NCBI GenBank assembly: GCA_002869565.1
Contig: PKUJ01000002.1
Location: 1-64,000, forward strand
Length of the DNA: 64,000 bases
From: Arcobacter sp.
GTDB lineage: Bacteria > Campylobacterota > Campylobacteria > Campylobacterales > Arcobacteraceae
Direction: 5' to 3'
In this document: positions 18,593 through 35,463 of the stretch, in pieces
Numbering within the stretch: position 1 is the first letter of the stretch
Layout: every line of letters starts with the position of its first letter
The notes under the pieces: generated by a model
Seen by the model: the letters and a program-made list of their open reading frames with translations, nothing else
Told to the model about the DNA's origin: nothing
The model's database searches: none
Made by a program: the position numbers and the translations under genes

Positions 18593-19120
18593 ATGTCACA
18601 ACAATGGTATGCAATTCAAACTCACTCTGGAAGTGAATTAACAGTAAAAAGAGCTTTAGAAAGATTAGCTGAAGAAATGGCTGATGGTAAAATATCACAA
18701 GTACTAGTTCCTACTGAAGATTTAATAGAAGTTAAAAAAGGTAATAAAACTATTGTTGAAAGACCTTTATATCCAGCTTATGCATTTGCTGAAATTGATT
18801 TAGATACTGCTTTATGGCATAGAATTCAATCAATGCCAAAAGTTGGAAGATTTATTGGTGAATCAAAAAAACCAACTCCATTATCAAAAAAAGATATTGA
18901 TTCAATTTTAGACAAAGTTAATAACAGAGCAGCTGCAAAACCAAAAATTTCATTCGAAGAAGGTGAAATGGTTAGAATTAATGAAGGTCCTTTCTCAAAC
19001 TTTAACGGTATTGTTGAAGACTTCGATATGGCATCTGGAATTTTAAAACTAAATGTTTCAATTTTTGGAAGAAATACTCCAGTAGAAATCGCTTATACTC
19101 AAGTAGAAAGAGTAGTTTAA
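18593..19120 (+). CDS. nusG: Transcription termination/antitermination factor NusG
   Basis: A 175-aa elongation factor that binds RNA polymerase and links it to ribosomes or Rho. The NGN domain begins with QWYAIQTHSGSE and carries YPAYAFAEI; the C-terminal KOW domain contains EGEMVRINEGPFSNFNG. Length and position between secE and rplK are standard. Confidence 0.96.
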   Translation: MSQQWYAIQTHSGSELTVKRALERLAEEMADGKISQVLVPTEDLIEVKKGNKTIVERPLYPAYAFAEIDLDTALWHRIQSMPKVGRFIGESKKPTPLSKKDIDSILDKVNNRAAAKPKISFEEGEMVRINEGPFSNFNGIVEDFDMASGILKLNVSIFGRNTPVEIAYTQVERVV

Positions 19121-19134
19121 CATAAAATATAACT

Positions 19135-19185
19135 AGACATTAGGCAATAAAACTAGCTTCTATATAGTTTTCTTGCCTAATGTCT
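19135..19185 (+). promoter_or_regulatory. Long hairpin between nusG and rplK
   Basis: A perfect 13-bp outer stem (19135-19147 with 19173-19185) contains an inner perfect 7-bp stem (AAAACTA/TAGTTTT). No T tract follows, so it is more likely an RNase III-type processing or stability element than a terminator. Confidence 0.65.
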
Positions 19186-19222
19186 AAATCATTAAAAAAC
19201 AATATAATTTAAAGGAAGCACG

Positions 19223-19648
19223 ATGGCTAAAAAAGTAGACGGTATATTAAAACTTCAAATACCTGCTGGTGCGGCAAATCCATCACCACCTGTTGGTCCT
19301 GCATTAGGGCAAAGAGGTATCAATATCATGGAATTTTGTAAAGCATTCAACGAAAAAACAAAAGATAAGGCTGGATTTACAATTCCAGTAGAAATTTCTG
19401 TTTATTCAGATAAAAGTTTTACATTTGTATTAAAGCAACCACCAATGACAGATTTAATTAAAAAAGTTTCTGGAGTTAAAAAAGGTTCAGATAATCCACT
19501 TAAAAATAAAATTGGAAAATTAACAAAAGATCAAATCTTAGAAATCGTAGATATGAAAATTGCAGATTTAAATACTGATGATAAAGAACAAGCAGCTAAA
19601 ATTGTTGCAGGATCTGCTAGATCAATGGGAATTGAAGTAGAATTATAA
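19223..19648 (+). CDS. rplK: 50S ribosomal protein L11
   Basis: A 141-aa ribosomal protein of the GTPase-associated centre. It has the N-terminal [20 protein letters not shown], the proline-rich hinge, and the rRNA-binding C-terminal domain with [14 protein letters not shown] lies 7 bases before the ATG. rplA follows. Confidence 0.97.
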   Translation: MAKKVDGILKLQIPAGAANPSPPVGPALGQRGINIMEFCKAFNEKTKDKAGFTIPVEISVYSDKSFTFVLKQPPMTDLIKKVSGVKKGSDNPLKNKIGKLTKDQILEIVDMKIADLNTDDKEQAAKIVAGSARSMGIEVEL

Positions 19649-19749
19649 AATTCTATTAGAATCTAGCCTTACCACCAGGCTTTAAAAGGCGGTAGCAAAA
19701 TAAGGGAACAAGTTTCCTTGAGTAAAAAATAAAAATTGCGGAGAATAAA

Positions 19750-20448
19750 ATGGCAAAAATTTCAAAAAGATATAAAACGTTATCAGAAAAAATTGAAGAT
19801 AAAAATTACTCTTTTGCAGAAGCTTGTGCTACTGTTAAAGAATTAAAATCAGCTAAATTTGACGAGAGTGTAGAAGTTGCACTTAATTTAAATGTTGACC
19901 CAAGACATGCAGACCAAATGATCAGAGGTGCTGTTGTACTTCCTCATGGTACAGGTAAAACTGTAAGAGTTGCAGTATTTGCTAAGGGTGCAAAAGTTGA
20001 TGAAGCAAAAGCAGCAGGTGCTGATATTGTTGGAAATGATGATTTAGTTGAAACAGTACAAGCAGGGAACATAGATTTTGATGTTTTAATTGCAACTCCT
20101 GATTGTATGGGACTAGTTGGAAAATTAGGAAGAATTTTAGGACCAAAAGGTTTAATGCCAAATCCTAAAGTAGGAACTGTAACTATGGATGTAACTAAAG
20201 CAGTTACTGATGCTAAAGGTGGTCAAGTTGCATATAGAGTTGATAAAAAAGGTAACATGCAAGCTGCAGTTGGAAAAGTATCTTTTTATGAAGAAGCTAT
20301 TAAAGAAAATGTTGCAGCATTTATTGGCGCTATCAATAAAGCTAAACCATCAACTGCAAAAGGTAGATATATTACTAATGCAGCAATTTCATTAACAATG
20401 TCTCCATCAATTAAGATGGATGTATTAGAATTAATGGATATTAAATAA
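19750..20448 (+). CDS. rplA: 50S ribosomal protein L1
   Basis: A 232-aa protein of the L1 stalk and usual autogenous repressor of the rplK-rplA message. Signatures include [28 protein letters not shown], and [15 protein letters not shown]. The 101-base gap before it contains short GC-richer segments that could fold into an L1-binding site, but I cannot define it with confidence. Confidence 0.97.
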   Translation: MAKISKRYKTLSEKIEDKNYSFAEACATVKELKSAKFDESVEVALNLNVDPRHADQMIRGAVVLPHGTGKTVRVAVFAKGAKVDEAKAAGADIVGNDDLVETVQAGNIDFDVLIATPDCMGLVGKLGRILGPKGLMPNPKVGTVTMDVTKAVTDAKGGQVAYRVDKKGNMQAAVGKVSFYEEAIKENVAAFIGAINKAKPSTAKGRYITNAAISLTMSPSIKMDVLELMDIK

Positions 20449-20471
20449 GGGTTTAACCCTTATTTAATTTA

Positions 20472-20612
20472 ACATTCAACAATGAAGATATTTTAATCTT
20501 TATGATTGAGTGTTATTCAAAGCACTACACTAAAAACTGAAGATAGCCGGTTAAATACAACTCCTGTATTTTGTAAAACCTGCCGAAGTTGGATGTTTTG
20601 AAAGGAGATATA
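20472..20612 (+). promoter_or_regulatory. Leader of rplJ-rplL with L10-type regulatory structure
   Basis: The 167-base gap holds a small stem at the rplA end (AAGGGTTTAACCCTT), a long hairpin at about 20472-20517 (AACATTCAACAAT with ATGATTGAGTGTT, inner AAGAT/ATCTT), then a G/C-richer segment with GCCGG and CCTGCCGAAG before AAAGGAG. Position and size fit the L10 leader that binds the L10-L12 complex. The assignment is by position, not by a covariance match. Confidence 0.5.
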
Positions 20613-20615
20613 TAA

Positions 20616-21104
20616 ATGAATAAACAACAAAAAGCTGAAGTTATTGATTTTTTAACTTCAGAATTCAAAGAATCTCAAGCTATTGTAGTTTGTGATTATA
20701 ATGGTCTTACTCATAAAGAATTAGAATCTTTAAGAAAAGACGCTAGAGAAAATGGAACTAAAGTTCAAGTTGCTAAAAATACATTAGTTACAGTTGCTGT
20801 AAAAAATGCTGAATTAGGTGATGTTGAATTAAGTGGAACAAATATTTTCTTATGGTCAGAAGATCAAATTTCTGCTTGTAAAGTTGCTGATAAATTCGCT
20901 TCATCTATGAAAGATAAATTCGAGATTAAATCAGGTATTATTGAAGGTGAAATTGCTGATCTTGCAACAGTTAATGCATTTGCTAAATTACCATCAAGAG
21001 AAGAACTTCTTGGTATGCTTGCTGCTACTTGGATGGCACCACTTACAAACTTTACGATTGGGCTTGATGCTCTTAGAAAGAAAAAAGAAGAAGAGGCTGC
21101 TTAA
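20616..21104 (+). CDS. rplJ: 50S ribosomal protein L10
   Basis: A 162-aa stalk base protein. It has AIVVCDYNGLTHKELESLRK and VAKNTLVTVAV in the rRNA-binding domain, and a C-terminal helix for L12 dimers ending KKKEEEAA. AAAGGAG is 9 bases before the ATG. rplL follows after 50 bases. Confidence 0.96.
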   Translation: MNKQQKAEVIDFLTSEFKESQAIVVCDYNGLTHKELESLRKDARENGTKVQVAKNTLVTVAVKNAELGDVELSGTNIFLWSEDQISACKVADKFASSMKDKFEIKSGIIEGEIADLATVNAFAKLPSREELLGMLAATWMAPLTNFTIGLDALRKKKEEEAA

Positions 21105-21154
21105 TAGCTTAAGCAATTAATAAATTAAAAATAAAAATTATAAGGAAAATTGAA

Positions 21155-21523
21155 ATGGCAATTTCTAAAGAAGACGTATTAGAATATATCTCTGGTTTAT
21201 CTGTACTTGAATTATCAGAATTAGTTAAAGAATTTGAAGAAAAATTTGGAGTATCTGCTCAACCTGTTGCAGTTGCTGGTGCTGCTGTAGCTGTTGAAGC
21301 TGCTGAAGAGCAAACAGAATTCAACGTTATTATTAAAGACGCTGGAGCTAAGAAAATTAATGTTATTAAAGCAATTAGAGCATTAACTGGTCTTGGATTA
21401 AAAGAAGCAAAAGCAATGGCTGAAGAAGCTGGTGCAGTTGTTAAAGAAGGTGTTTCTAAAGAAGACGCTGAAGCTGCAAAAGCTGAATTAGAAGCTGCTG
21501 GAGCATCTGTAGAATTAAAATAA
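21155..21523 (+). CDS. rplL: 50S ribosomal protein L7/L12
   Basis: A 122-aa acidic stalk protein that recruits translational GTPases. The N-terminal dimerisation domain is followed by an Ala/Val hinge and the C-terminal domain with [20 protein letters not shown] and [11 protein letters not shown]. Confidence 0.97.
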   Translation: MAISKEDVLEYISGLSVLELSELVKEFEEKFGVSAQPVAVAGAAVAVEAAEEQTEFNVIIKDAGAKKINVIKAIRALTGLGLKEAKAMAEEAGAVVKEGVSKEDAEAAKAELEAAGASVELK

Positions 21524-21545
21524 TTACCAACTTGTAATTATGCTG

Positions 21546-21638
21546 TTATACAAGGCCATTGTGCCTTGTATAAAGACTAGCATCTTTGAAGGCTAAGGTT
21601 AGAATTTGATCAAATTCTAACCCTATCCTTTAAGGATG
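21546..21638 (+). promoter_or_regulatory. Two tandem hairpins between rplL and rpoB
   Basis: First, TTATACAAGGC and its exact complement (21546-21573, 11-bp stem, 6-base loop). Second, a 26-base perfect palindrome at 21597-21622 nested inside an outer CATCTTTGAAGG/CCTTTAAGGATG stem (21581-21638, with G-T pairs). The position matches the attenuator/RNase III site between rplL and rpoBC of E. coli; the sequence itself is different. Confidence 0.65.
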
Positions 21639-21670
21639 CTTTTGCGCTTTATATACAAAGCTAAAAGTAA

Positions 21671-30365
<8,695 letters not shown>

Positions 30366-30366
30366 A

Positions 30367-30390
30367 ACATTAGGGGTAAACCCCTAATGT
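30367..30390 (+). terminator. Hairpin after rpoC
   Basis: ACATTAGGGG and CCCCTAATGT form a perfect 10-bp stem with loop TAAA directly after the stop. There is no T tract, so termination may be partial and the next gene, 7 bases further, may be read from the same message. Confidence 0.6.
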
Positions 30391-30396
30391 AATATT

Positions 30397-30786
30397 ATGG
30401 ATGTAATCTCATTTTTTTTTATTTTTATAGCTATTGAGCTTTTTGAATCAAATTGGCAAAAATCAGATACATTATATGGCTTCTTATCTAATAATTATTC
30501 TATCTACAAAACAAATATATTTTTATACTTTCTCCTAAATTTTAGTTTTATTTATTCAATTTTTCTTGTAATATATTTACAAAATAATTCATTTCTAATG
30601 TTAAGTATCATAGGAATAAAATTTTTAGACATAGCATTTAAACTTAATATAATGACAAAAATTAGGGATAATATAGCCCTAGAAGAAATCATGCCAAATA
30701 TAAAAATGAATTTCCTTTTCAGATATATGAATGCAATTATATATCCAATAACCTTTTTATTTGCAGTTGGTTATATAAATTATTGA
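30397..30786 (+). CDS. Hypothetical membrane protein, 129 aa
   Basis: A hydrophobic protein with about four predicted membrane segments (residues 2-17, 40-62, 67-85 and 110-127). It has no recognisable domain and no clear ribosome-binding site; the ATG lies just behind the rpoC hairpin. I do not recognise a family. Base composition fits its neighbours. It may be translated from the end of the rpoC message. Confidence 0.6.
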   Translation: MDVISFFFIFIAIELFESNWQKSDTLYGFLSNNYSIYKTNIFLYFLLNFSFIYSIFLVIYLQNNSFLMLSIIGIKFLDIAFKLNIMTKIRDNIALEEIMPNIKMNFLFRYMNAIIYPITFLFAVGYINY

Positions 30787-30848
30787 TTCTTTCATATACT
30801 TTTCATATTAAAATGTTATACTTGCTTTAACAAAAAATAGGAGTTGCC

Positions 30849-31136
30849 ATGCAATATTTAGTAATCGCATACGATAATGAAGGCGTATTAGAAAAGAGAT
30901 TAGAAGTTAGAGAAGCACATATTGAGGGTGCTCGAAAAATGATTGCCGAAGGTAAAATTATTAGTGTAGGTGCTCTTATAGAAGATGATCAAATGGTTGG
31001 TTCAACTGCATACGTAAACTTCGAAAATGATGATGAAATCAATGAATGGTTAGAAAAAGAACCATATGTTGTAAATGGTGTTTGGAATATGGAAGAATTC
31101 CAAATCGTGCCTGTGAAGCTACTTCCTAAAGATTAA
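30849..31136 (+). CDS. yciI: YciI-family protein, integration target of the island
   Basis: A 95-aa YciI-like protein of ferredoxin-like fold (MQYLVIAYDNEG..., R-AHIEGARKMIAEGKI, GALIEDDQMVGS). Members are small cytoplasmic proteins, some with dehydratase-like or hydrolase-like activity; the role here is unknown. A TATACT -10 (30817-30822) and AGGAG site precede it. Its last 14 codons are supplied by the island: the original 3' end, encoding EFQIVPVKLLPQD, is found 15 kb away at 46033-46073. The protein is left intact with only one residue changed near the end (PKD against PQD). Confidence 0.88.
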   Translation: MQYLVIAYDNEGVLEKRLEVREAHIEGARKMIAEGKIISVGALIEDDQMVGSTAYVNFENDDEINEWLEKEPYVVNGVWNMEEFQIVPVKLLPKD

Positions 31137-31143
31137 TAAATAA
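31095..31143 (+). repeat. attL: island copy of the yciI 3' end
   Basis: A 49-base block matching 46033-46081 at 45 positions. Identical runs include TTCCAAATCGTGCC (14 bases) and AAGCTACTTCCT (12 bases), either of which could hold the crossover. Confidence 0.88.
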
Positions 31144-31150
31144 TCACAAA

Positions 31151-31182
31151 AAACCCTATAAAATCGATACTTTGTAGGGTTT
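31151..31182. terminator. Hairpin inside the left island end
   Basis: AAACCCTA and TAGGGTTT form a perfect 8-bp stem with a 16-base loop. The T tract is on the minus-strand side, with only a short TTT on the plus side. On the integrated chromosome it takes the place of the yciI terminator, now at 46086-46115. Confidence 0.55.
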
Positions 31183-31240
31183 GAAACTGCAAATCAATAA
31201 CAATCAATTACAAACTTTTTAGAATAATTACAGTATTTTT

Positions 31241-31287
31241 ACGGTACTATTGACGGTACTGAGAAACTTTTAGAAAGTGAGTACCGT
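31241..31287. promoter_or_regulatory. Left integrase arm-type sites
   Basis: ACGGTACT at 31241-31248 and 31253-31260 (12 bases apart) and an inverted copy AGTACCGT at 31280-31287, just before the integrase ATG. A pair with the same 12-base spacing lies inside the right end at 45958. They may be integrase arm sites, integrase-gene operators, or both. Confidence 0.6.
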
Positions 31288-31293
31288 AATAAA

Positions 31294-32514
31294 ATGGCAA
31301 AAACCGTTAAACCCCTGAATGATACGCAACTTAAAAATGCTAAAGCTAAAGAAAAAGATTACAAACTAAGTGATGGAGAAGGTCTTTATTTTGTAGTTAA
31401 AAAAAATGGAACAAAATCATGGAGATATGACTTCTCTTATGGTGGAAAAAGAAAATCTATGTCTTTTGGTATTTATCCTACTGTATCTTTAAAAGATGCA
31501 AGAACAAAAAAAGATGAGGCTAAGTACTCACTAGCTAATAATGCAAACCCTATATCAATTAAAAAAGCTAAAAAGACATCTGAAACAATAACTTTAAGTG
31601 ATGTAATAGAAGAGTGGTTAGAGTTAAGAAAAAAAAGTAAATCAGAAGCTACAATTACTCAAAATAATAGAATATTAAAAAATATCACTATATGGTTAGG
31701 TAATATAGCAATAAAAGATATTAGAAGAATAGATATTATAAATGCTTTACAAAAGTATCAAGAAAAAGGTGTAATTGAATCTGCTCATAGATTACTAGCT
31801 TTAGTAAATAAAATATATATGTATGCTGTAACAAATGAATATATAGAGCATAATATAATTGCTGATATAGATAAAAAATCAATTCTTGTACCAAATAAAA
31901 AAGATGCACATCTTCCTGCACTTATAGAACCAGAAGATATTAAACAGTTGCTTATTGATATAAATTCAATAAGTGAAAAATATAGAAGTGATATAAGTAC
32001 TATATTTATCTTTAAACTACTTCCTTATGTATTTGTTAGAAGTGAGAATATAAGATTAATGAGATGGAATGAATTAAATTTAGAAGAGGGGTATTGGGCA
32101 ATACCAAAAGAGAAGATGAAAATGAATATAGAGTTTGTTTGTCCTTTGCCTCATCAAACTATTAAACTTATAAAAGAAATAGAGCCATATTCAAGACATA
32201 GAAGTGAGTTTGTATTTCCATCACCTCAAAAAAGTGATAGAGGAGTATCAGGTGCAACTCTAAGTGATACATTAGTAAGACTAGGATATCAAAATAGACA
32301 TACAGTACATGGCTTTAGAAGTATGTTCTCAACTACTGCACATAATCTTTATAAAGAGCATGGTTTTCATTCTGATATTATAGAAGCTTGTCTAGCTCAT
32401 AAAGAAAGAAACAGAGTAAAAGCATCATATAATAGGGAGTCTAAATTTAAGTACTTTGAAGAGAAGAGGGAGCTTATTCAATGGTATGCTGATTGGTTAG
32501 ATAGGTTAAAATAA
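31294..32514 (+). CDS. int: P4-type tyrosine integrase
   Basis: A 406-aa site-specific recombinase that inserts and excises the island. The N-terminal DUF4102-type arm-binding domain (LSDGEGLYFVVKKNGTKSW near residue 26, SFGIYPTVSLKDAR) is followed by a core-binding domain and the catalytic domain: Arg in RSENIRLMRW, HGFRSMFST (His-x-x-Arg), His in CLAHKE and the nucleophile Tyr in ASYNR. All five catalytic residues are visible. It faces into the island, 150 bases from attL. Confidence 0.95.
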   Translation: MAKTVKPLNDTQLKNAKAKEKDYKLSDGEGLYFVVKKNGTKSWRYDFSYGGKRKSMSFGIYPTVSLKDARTKKDEAKYSLANNANPISIKKAKKTSETITLSDVIEEWLELRKKSKSEATITQNNRILKNITIWLGNIAIKDIRRIDIINALQKYQEKGVIESAHRLLALVNKIYMYAVTNEYIEHNIIADIDKKSILVPNKKDAHLPALIEPEDIKQLLIDINSISEKYRSDISTIFIFKLLPYVFVRSENIRLMRWNELNLEEGYWAIPKEKMKMNIEFVCPLPHQTIKLIKEIEPYSRHRSEFVFPSPQKSDRGVSGATLSDTLVRLGYQNRHTVHGFRSMFSTTAHNLYKEHGFHSDIIEACLAHKERNRVKASYNRESKFKYFEEKRELIQWYADWLDRLK

Positions 32515-32518
32515 AGAA

Positions 32519-32588
32519 GTGTTAAAAGTCTCATATCAATCTGATAAAATGGGAGTGTTAGAAATTTTGTGTCAGTCTGATAGAATTT
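32519..32588 (+). repeat. Left ends of the IS256-type element, two tandem copies
   Basis: GTGTTAAAAG at 32519 and GTGTTAGAAA at 32555, each followed by TCA and a CTGATA box (32541-32546 and 32577-32582). The 36-base periodicity holds across both boxes. Confidence 0.7.
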
Positions 32589-32609
32589 ATAATTCTAAAG
32601 GATTGAACA

Positions 32610-33812
32610 ATGAATCAAACATTTGATTTAAATGAAGCACTTGAACAAATAAAAGCAGGTTCAAAAATAGATGGTAAAGATGGAGTCTTAGTTCCTCTTA
32701 TTAAACAACTTACAGAAGCTGTATTACAAGCTGAACTTGAGTCTCATTTAACTTCTGAGATAAATAAAAACAGAAAAAATGGTAAATCTATTAAAACTAT
32801 GAAAAGTAGTGTTGGTGAATTTGAACTTGATGTTCCAAGAGATAGAAATGGTTCTTATGAGCCTCAAATAGTTAAAAAACATCAAACTCATATGTCAGAT
32901 AATATAGAACAAAAAATTCTATCTTTGTATGCTTTAGGAAATAGTTATAGTCAAATATCTGAACATATTGAAGAAATGTATGGAATGAGTTTTTCTAAAG
33001 CTACAATAAGTGCTGTTACTGATAAAGTTATACCATTATTAAAAGAGTGGCAACAAAGACCACTTGAATCAGTCTACCCCTTTGTGTGGCTTGATGCAAT
33101 ACACTATAAGATTAAAGATAATGGAAGATATATATCTAAAGCTGTTTATACTGTTTTAGGAGTTGGATTAAATGGTAAAAAGGAGATATTAGGATTATAT
33201 CTATCAGAAAATGAAGGAGCTAATTTTTGGTTACAGGTTTTAACTGATTTAAATAATAGAGGAGTAGAAGATATACTTATTGCTTCAATAGATGGTTTAA
33301 AAGGATTTCCAGAAGCTATAAATGCTATATTTCCTAATACTGAAATACAACTATGTATTGTTCATCAAATTAGAAATTCAATTAGATATGTTGCTTCAAA
33401 AAACCAAAAAGAGTTTATGAAAGATTTAAAACTTATTTATCAAGCTATTTCAAAAGAATCAGCAGAAGAAGCATTAGTTCAACTTGAAAATAAGTGGGGT
33501 AAAAAATACCCTATTGTAATTCAATCTTGGAAAAACAAGTGGGAAAACTTATCTGCCTATTTTAAATATCCTGAAGATATTAGAAGAATTATCTATACTA
33601 CAAATATTATTGAATCAATACATAGGCAATTTAGAAAGCTTACTAAAACTAAAGGAGCTTTTCCAAATGAAAATTCACTTTTAAAACTATTGTATATGGG
33701 AATTCAGAATGCAAATAAAAAATGGACTATGCCAGTTAGGAATTGGTCTCTTACAATCTCTCAACTTACAATATTTTTTGAAGGTAGGTTAGATAATCAA
33801 TTGAGTATTTAA
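32610..33812 (+). CDS. IS256-family (mutator-type) transposase
   Basis: A 400-aa DDE transposase that appears full length. The catalytic residues fit Asp in VWLDAIHYK (near 163), Asp in SIDGLKGFPEA (near 230) and Glu in TNIIESIHRQFRK (near 335), the last being the IS256/MULE signature. AAAGGATTG precedes the ATG. Intact frame and intact catalytic residues suggest it may still be active. Confidence 0.95.
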   Translation: MNQTFDLNEALEQIKAGSKIDGKDGVLVPLIKQLTEAVLQAELESHLTSEINKNRKNGKSIKTMKSSVGEFELDVPRDRNGSYEPQIVKKHQTHMSDNIEQKILSLYALGNSYSQISEHIEEMYGMSFSKATISAVTDKVIPLLKEWQQRPLESVYPFVWLDAIHYKIKDNGRYISKAVYTVLGVGLNGKKEILGLYLSENEGANFWLQVLTDLNNRGVEDILIASIDGLKGFPEAINAIFPNTEIQLCIVHQIRNSIRYVASKNQKEFMKDLKLIYQAISKESAEEALVQLENKWGKKYPIVIQSWKNKWENLSAYFKYPEDIRRIIYTTNIIESIHRQFRKLTKTKGAFPNENSLLKLLYMGIQNANKKWTMPVRNWSLTISQLTIFFEGRLDNQLSI

Positions 33813-33827
33813 AACTATAAGTATAAT

Positions 33828-33857
33828 AGCCATCTTTTTTAGATGGCTACTTTAATT
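33828..33857. terminator. Convergent terminator between transposase and permease
   Basis: AGCCATCT and AGATGGCT form a perfect 8-bp stem with a five-T loop, followed by a T-rich tract. It can stop both convergent genes. Confidence 0.85.
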
Positions 33858-34895
33858 TTTTTTTGAAGATATAGTCTTAATCCATTGCTTACCAACAAAA
33901 TAAAACATAGTGACTAAAAATATAATAGCACCACCTATATCAAGTATTGATTTTGATTCACTTTCTAAACTATCTAATGTATAAACAAACCATTCTTTTG
34001 GAAATGCAAAATCAATCATTAATGCAAATGAAACAGTGACTACAATAATTGAGATAAGATATATTATTAAGACATCATTTCCAAGAATTTTCTTTATAAT
34101 CCCTGCTGTAATGATATTTGTAGCAGGAGCTGCTGCTAAAAAAATAAAAGCTACTCCAGGACTTACTCCAACTGCTAACATTGATAAAGCAATAGGAATG
34201 GCTGAAATAGAGCATACATATAAAGGTAATGCAACTAAAAAAACTAATGCATAAGCGATAAACAAATTATCATTTAAAAATTCAACCCCATTATTTGGAA
34301 TTAAAAGTAAAAATAAAGTTGCTAATATTAGCCCATAAAACATTGGTTTGGCTAAATCACTAAAAACTTCATTCATTGCATAATCATATGCTTTTTTAAA
34401 TTGACTCTCTTTTACTACTTCATTAGAAGAAGAACCACAACAAGAAGAACTACAACAAGACTTTTTCTCTTCTTCTTGAATGTCATCATATGATTCTTTT
34501 ACAAAACTACCAGCAACAACTCCACTAATGAAACTTGAAATAACTCTAATTATTGCCATTGGAAGACCAAATACTCCATATGTAGCTATAATTGAATCAA
34601 TTCCAGTCATTGGAGTAGTAATATAAAAACTTGTCACAGCTTTTTTAGAAGCACCTTTTTGTCTTAAACTTGTAGCCAAAGGTATTACACCACAAGAACA
34701 AAGAGGAAGAGGAATACCATATAATGCCCCTTTTAAAGCACTATATTTATTATCTTCACCTAAATGTTTTTTAATCCAATCTTCTGAAATATATAGGTGG
34801 ATTATTCCTACAAAAATTAATCCAATTAAAACATATAGACCTATCATTACTGATAGTTCCCAAAAGCTTTGCAAAAAATTTAATATAAATTCCAT
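33852..34895 (-). CDS. Metal-efflux permease of the ArsP/SO_0444 (DUF318) family
   Basis: A 347-aa permease with about eight to ten membrane segments. The conserved PLPLCSCGVIPLA (near residue 60) and TTPMTGIDSI are family hallmarks of DUF318 permeases, which include ArsP and the SO_0444-type Cu/Zn efflux proteins. A cytoplasmic Cys-rich stretch (KKSCCSSSCCG, near 150) looks like a metal-binding loop and favours the Cu/Zn branch. It starts 2 bases after the arsR-type gene stop, forming a regulator-transporter pair. The metal is not certain. Confidence 0.82.
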   Translation of the reverse strand: MEFILNFLQSFWELSVMIGLYVLIGLIFVGIIHLYISEDWIKKHLGEDNKYSALKGALYGIPLPLCSCGVIPLATSLRQKGASKKAVTSFYITTPMTGIDSIIATYGVFGLPMAIIRVISSFISGVVAGSFVKESYDDIQEEEKKSCCSSSCCGSSSNEVVKESQFKKAYDYAMNEVFSDLAKPMFYGLILATLFLLLIPNNGVEFLNDNLFIAYALVFLVALPLYVCSISAIPIALSMLAVGVSPGVAFIFLAAAPATNIITAGIIKKILGNDVLIIYLISIIVVTVSFALMIDFAFPKEWFVYTLDSLESESKSILDIGGAIIFLVTMFYFVGKQWIKTISSKKN

Positions 34896-34897
34896 AC

Positions 34898-35257
34898 TTA
34901 TTCCTTGAATAAAAATATTTTTTCTAATAAACCTATTAAATCAGGGTTATTCACTTCATCAATAAAATAGTAAATAGTTAAACCTTCTCTTGATTTATTC
35001 AATATTCCACCATCTTTTAATTTTCTAAGGTGTTGTGAAATTGCAGATTGATTAACTTCTAATATTTCACCAATGTCACATACACAAAGTTTATTGAAGT
35101 TTTTAAGTAGTAATACAATTTTTAGTCTAACACTATTTGACAGTAGTGCTAATTTTTCTGATTCTTTTTCTATCTGTAAATGATTATCAGAAATAAAACT
35201 CTTAGCTTTTTCAACTTCACTGATATTACTTGACTCTCTATAACATTCTTCACTCAT
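34898..35257 (-). CDS. ArsR/SmtB-family metal-sensing repressor
   Basis: A 119-aa winged-helix repressor. The recognition region reads VNQSAISQHLRKL, preceded by LCVCDIGEIL: the two cysteines match the ELCVCD metal site of CadC/ArsR-type sensors. The wing (GLTIYYFI) follows. It is predicted to repress itself and the downstream permease until metal binds. A perfect 22-bp palindrome lies 18 bases upstream of its start. Confidence 0.9.
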   Translation of the reverse strand: MSEECYRESSNISEVEKAKSFISDNHLQIEKESEKLALLSNSVRLKIVLLLKNFNKLCVCDIGEILEVNQSAISQHLRKLKDGGILNKSREGLTIYYFIDEVNNPDLIGLLEKIFLFKE

Positions 35258-35274
35258 ATAAACTCCAATATAAT

Positions 35275-35296
35275 TATATTAGAATATTCTAATATA
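35275..35296. promoter_or_regulatory. Candidate ArsR operator
   Basis: A perfect 22-base palindrome with half-site TATATTAGAAT, directly upstream of the arsR-type gene and overlapping its likely promoter. Size, symmetry and place fit an ArsR/SmtB operator. Confidence 0.7.
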
Positions 35297-35375
35297 ATAA
35301 AATATGTTTGTCAAGTTGATTTATTATTAGTGGAATTAAATTTACAAATAATTATGAATATGATATAGTTTTATT

Positions 35376-35455
35376 CAACTATCAGGATTTGACACAAAAC
35401 TCTAAACAGTCTCGATAAAATATTAAAGATTGACACGGAATTTCTAACACTCCCA
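35376..35455 (-). repeat. Right ends of the IS256-type element, two copies
   Basis: The outer copy (35431-35455) holds TGACAC and AATTTCTAACACTCCC. The inner copy (about 35380-35408) holds CTATCAGGATTTGACAC and TCTAAACA. Both read as complements of the left end. Confidence 0.65.
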
Positions 35456-35463
35456 CTTATGTA

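Larger units (their letters stand above)
32519..35455. mobile_element. IS256-family element with passenger permease and ArsR genes
   Basis: A transposase gene and two minus-strand passenger genes lie between related inverted ends. GGGAGTGTTAGAAATT at 32551-32566 reappears as its exact complement at 35440-35455, and the similarity runs on through GTGTCA. Each end contains a second, diverged copy of the same motif, 36 bases outward on the left (32519) and about 41 bases inward on the right (about 35390). No 8-base target duplication is visible at either choice of end, so the exact boundary is open. Lying beside the island integrase, it is probably a later insertion. Confidence 0.7.
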
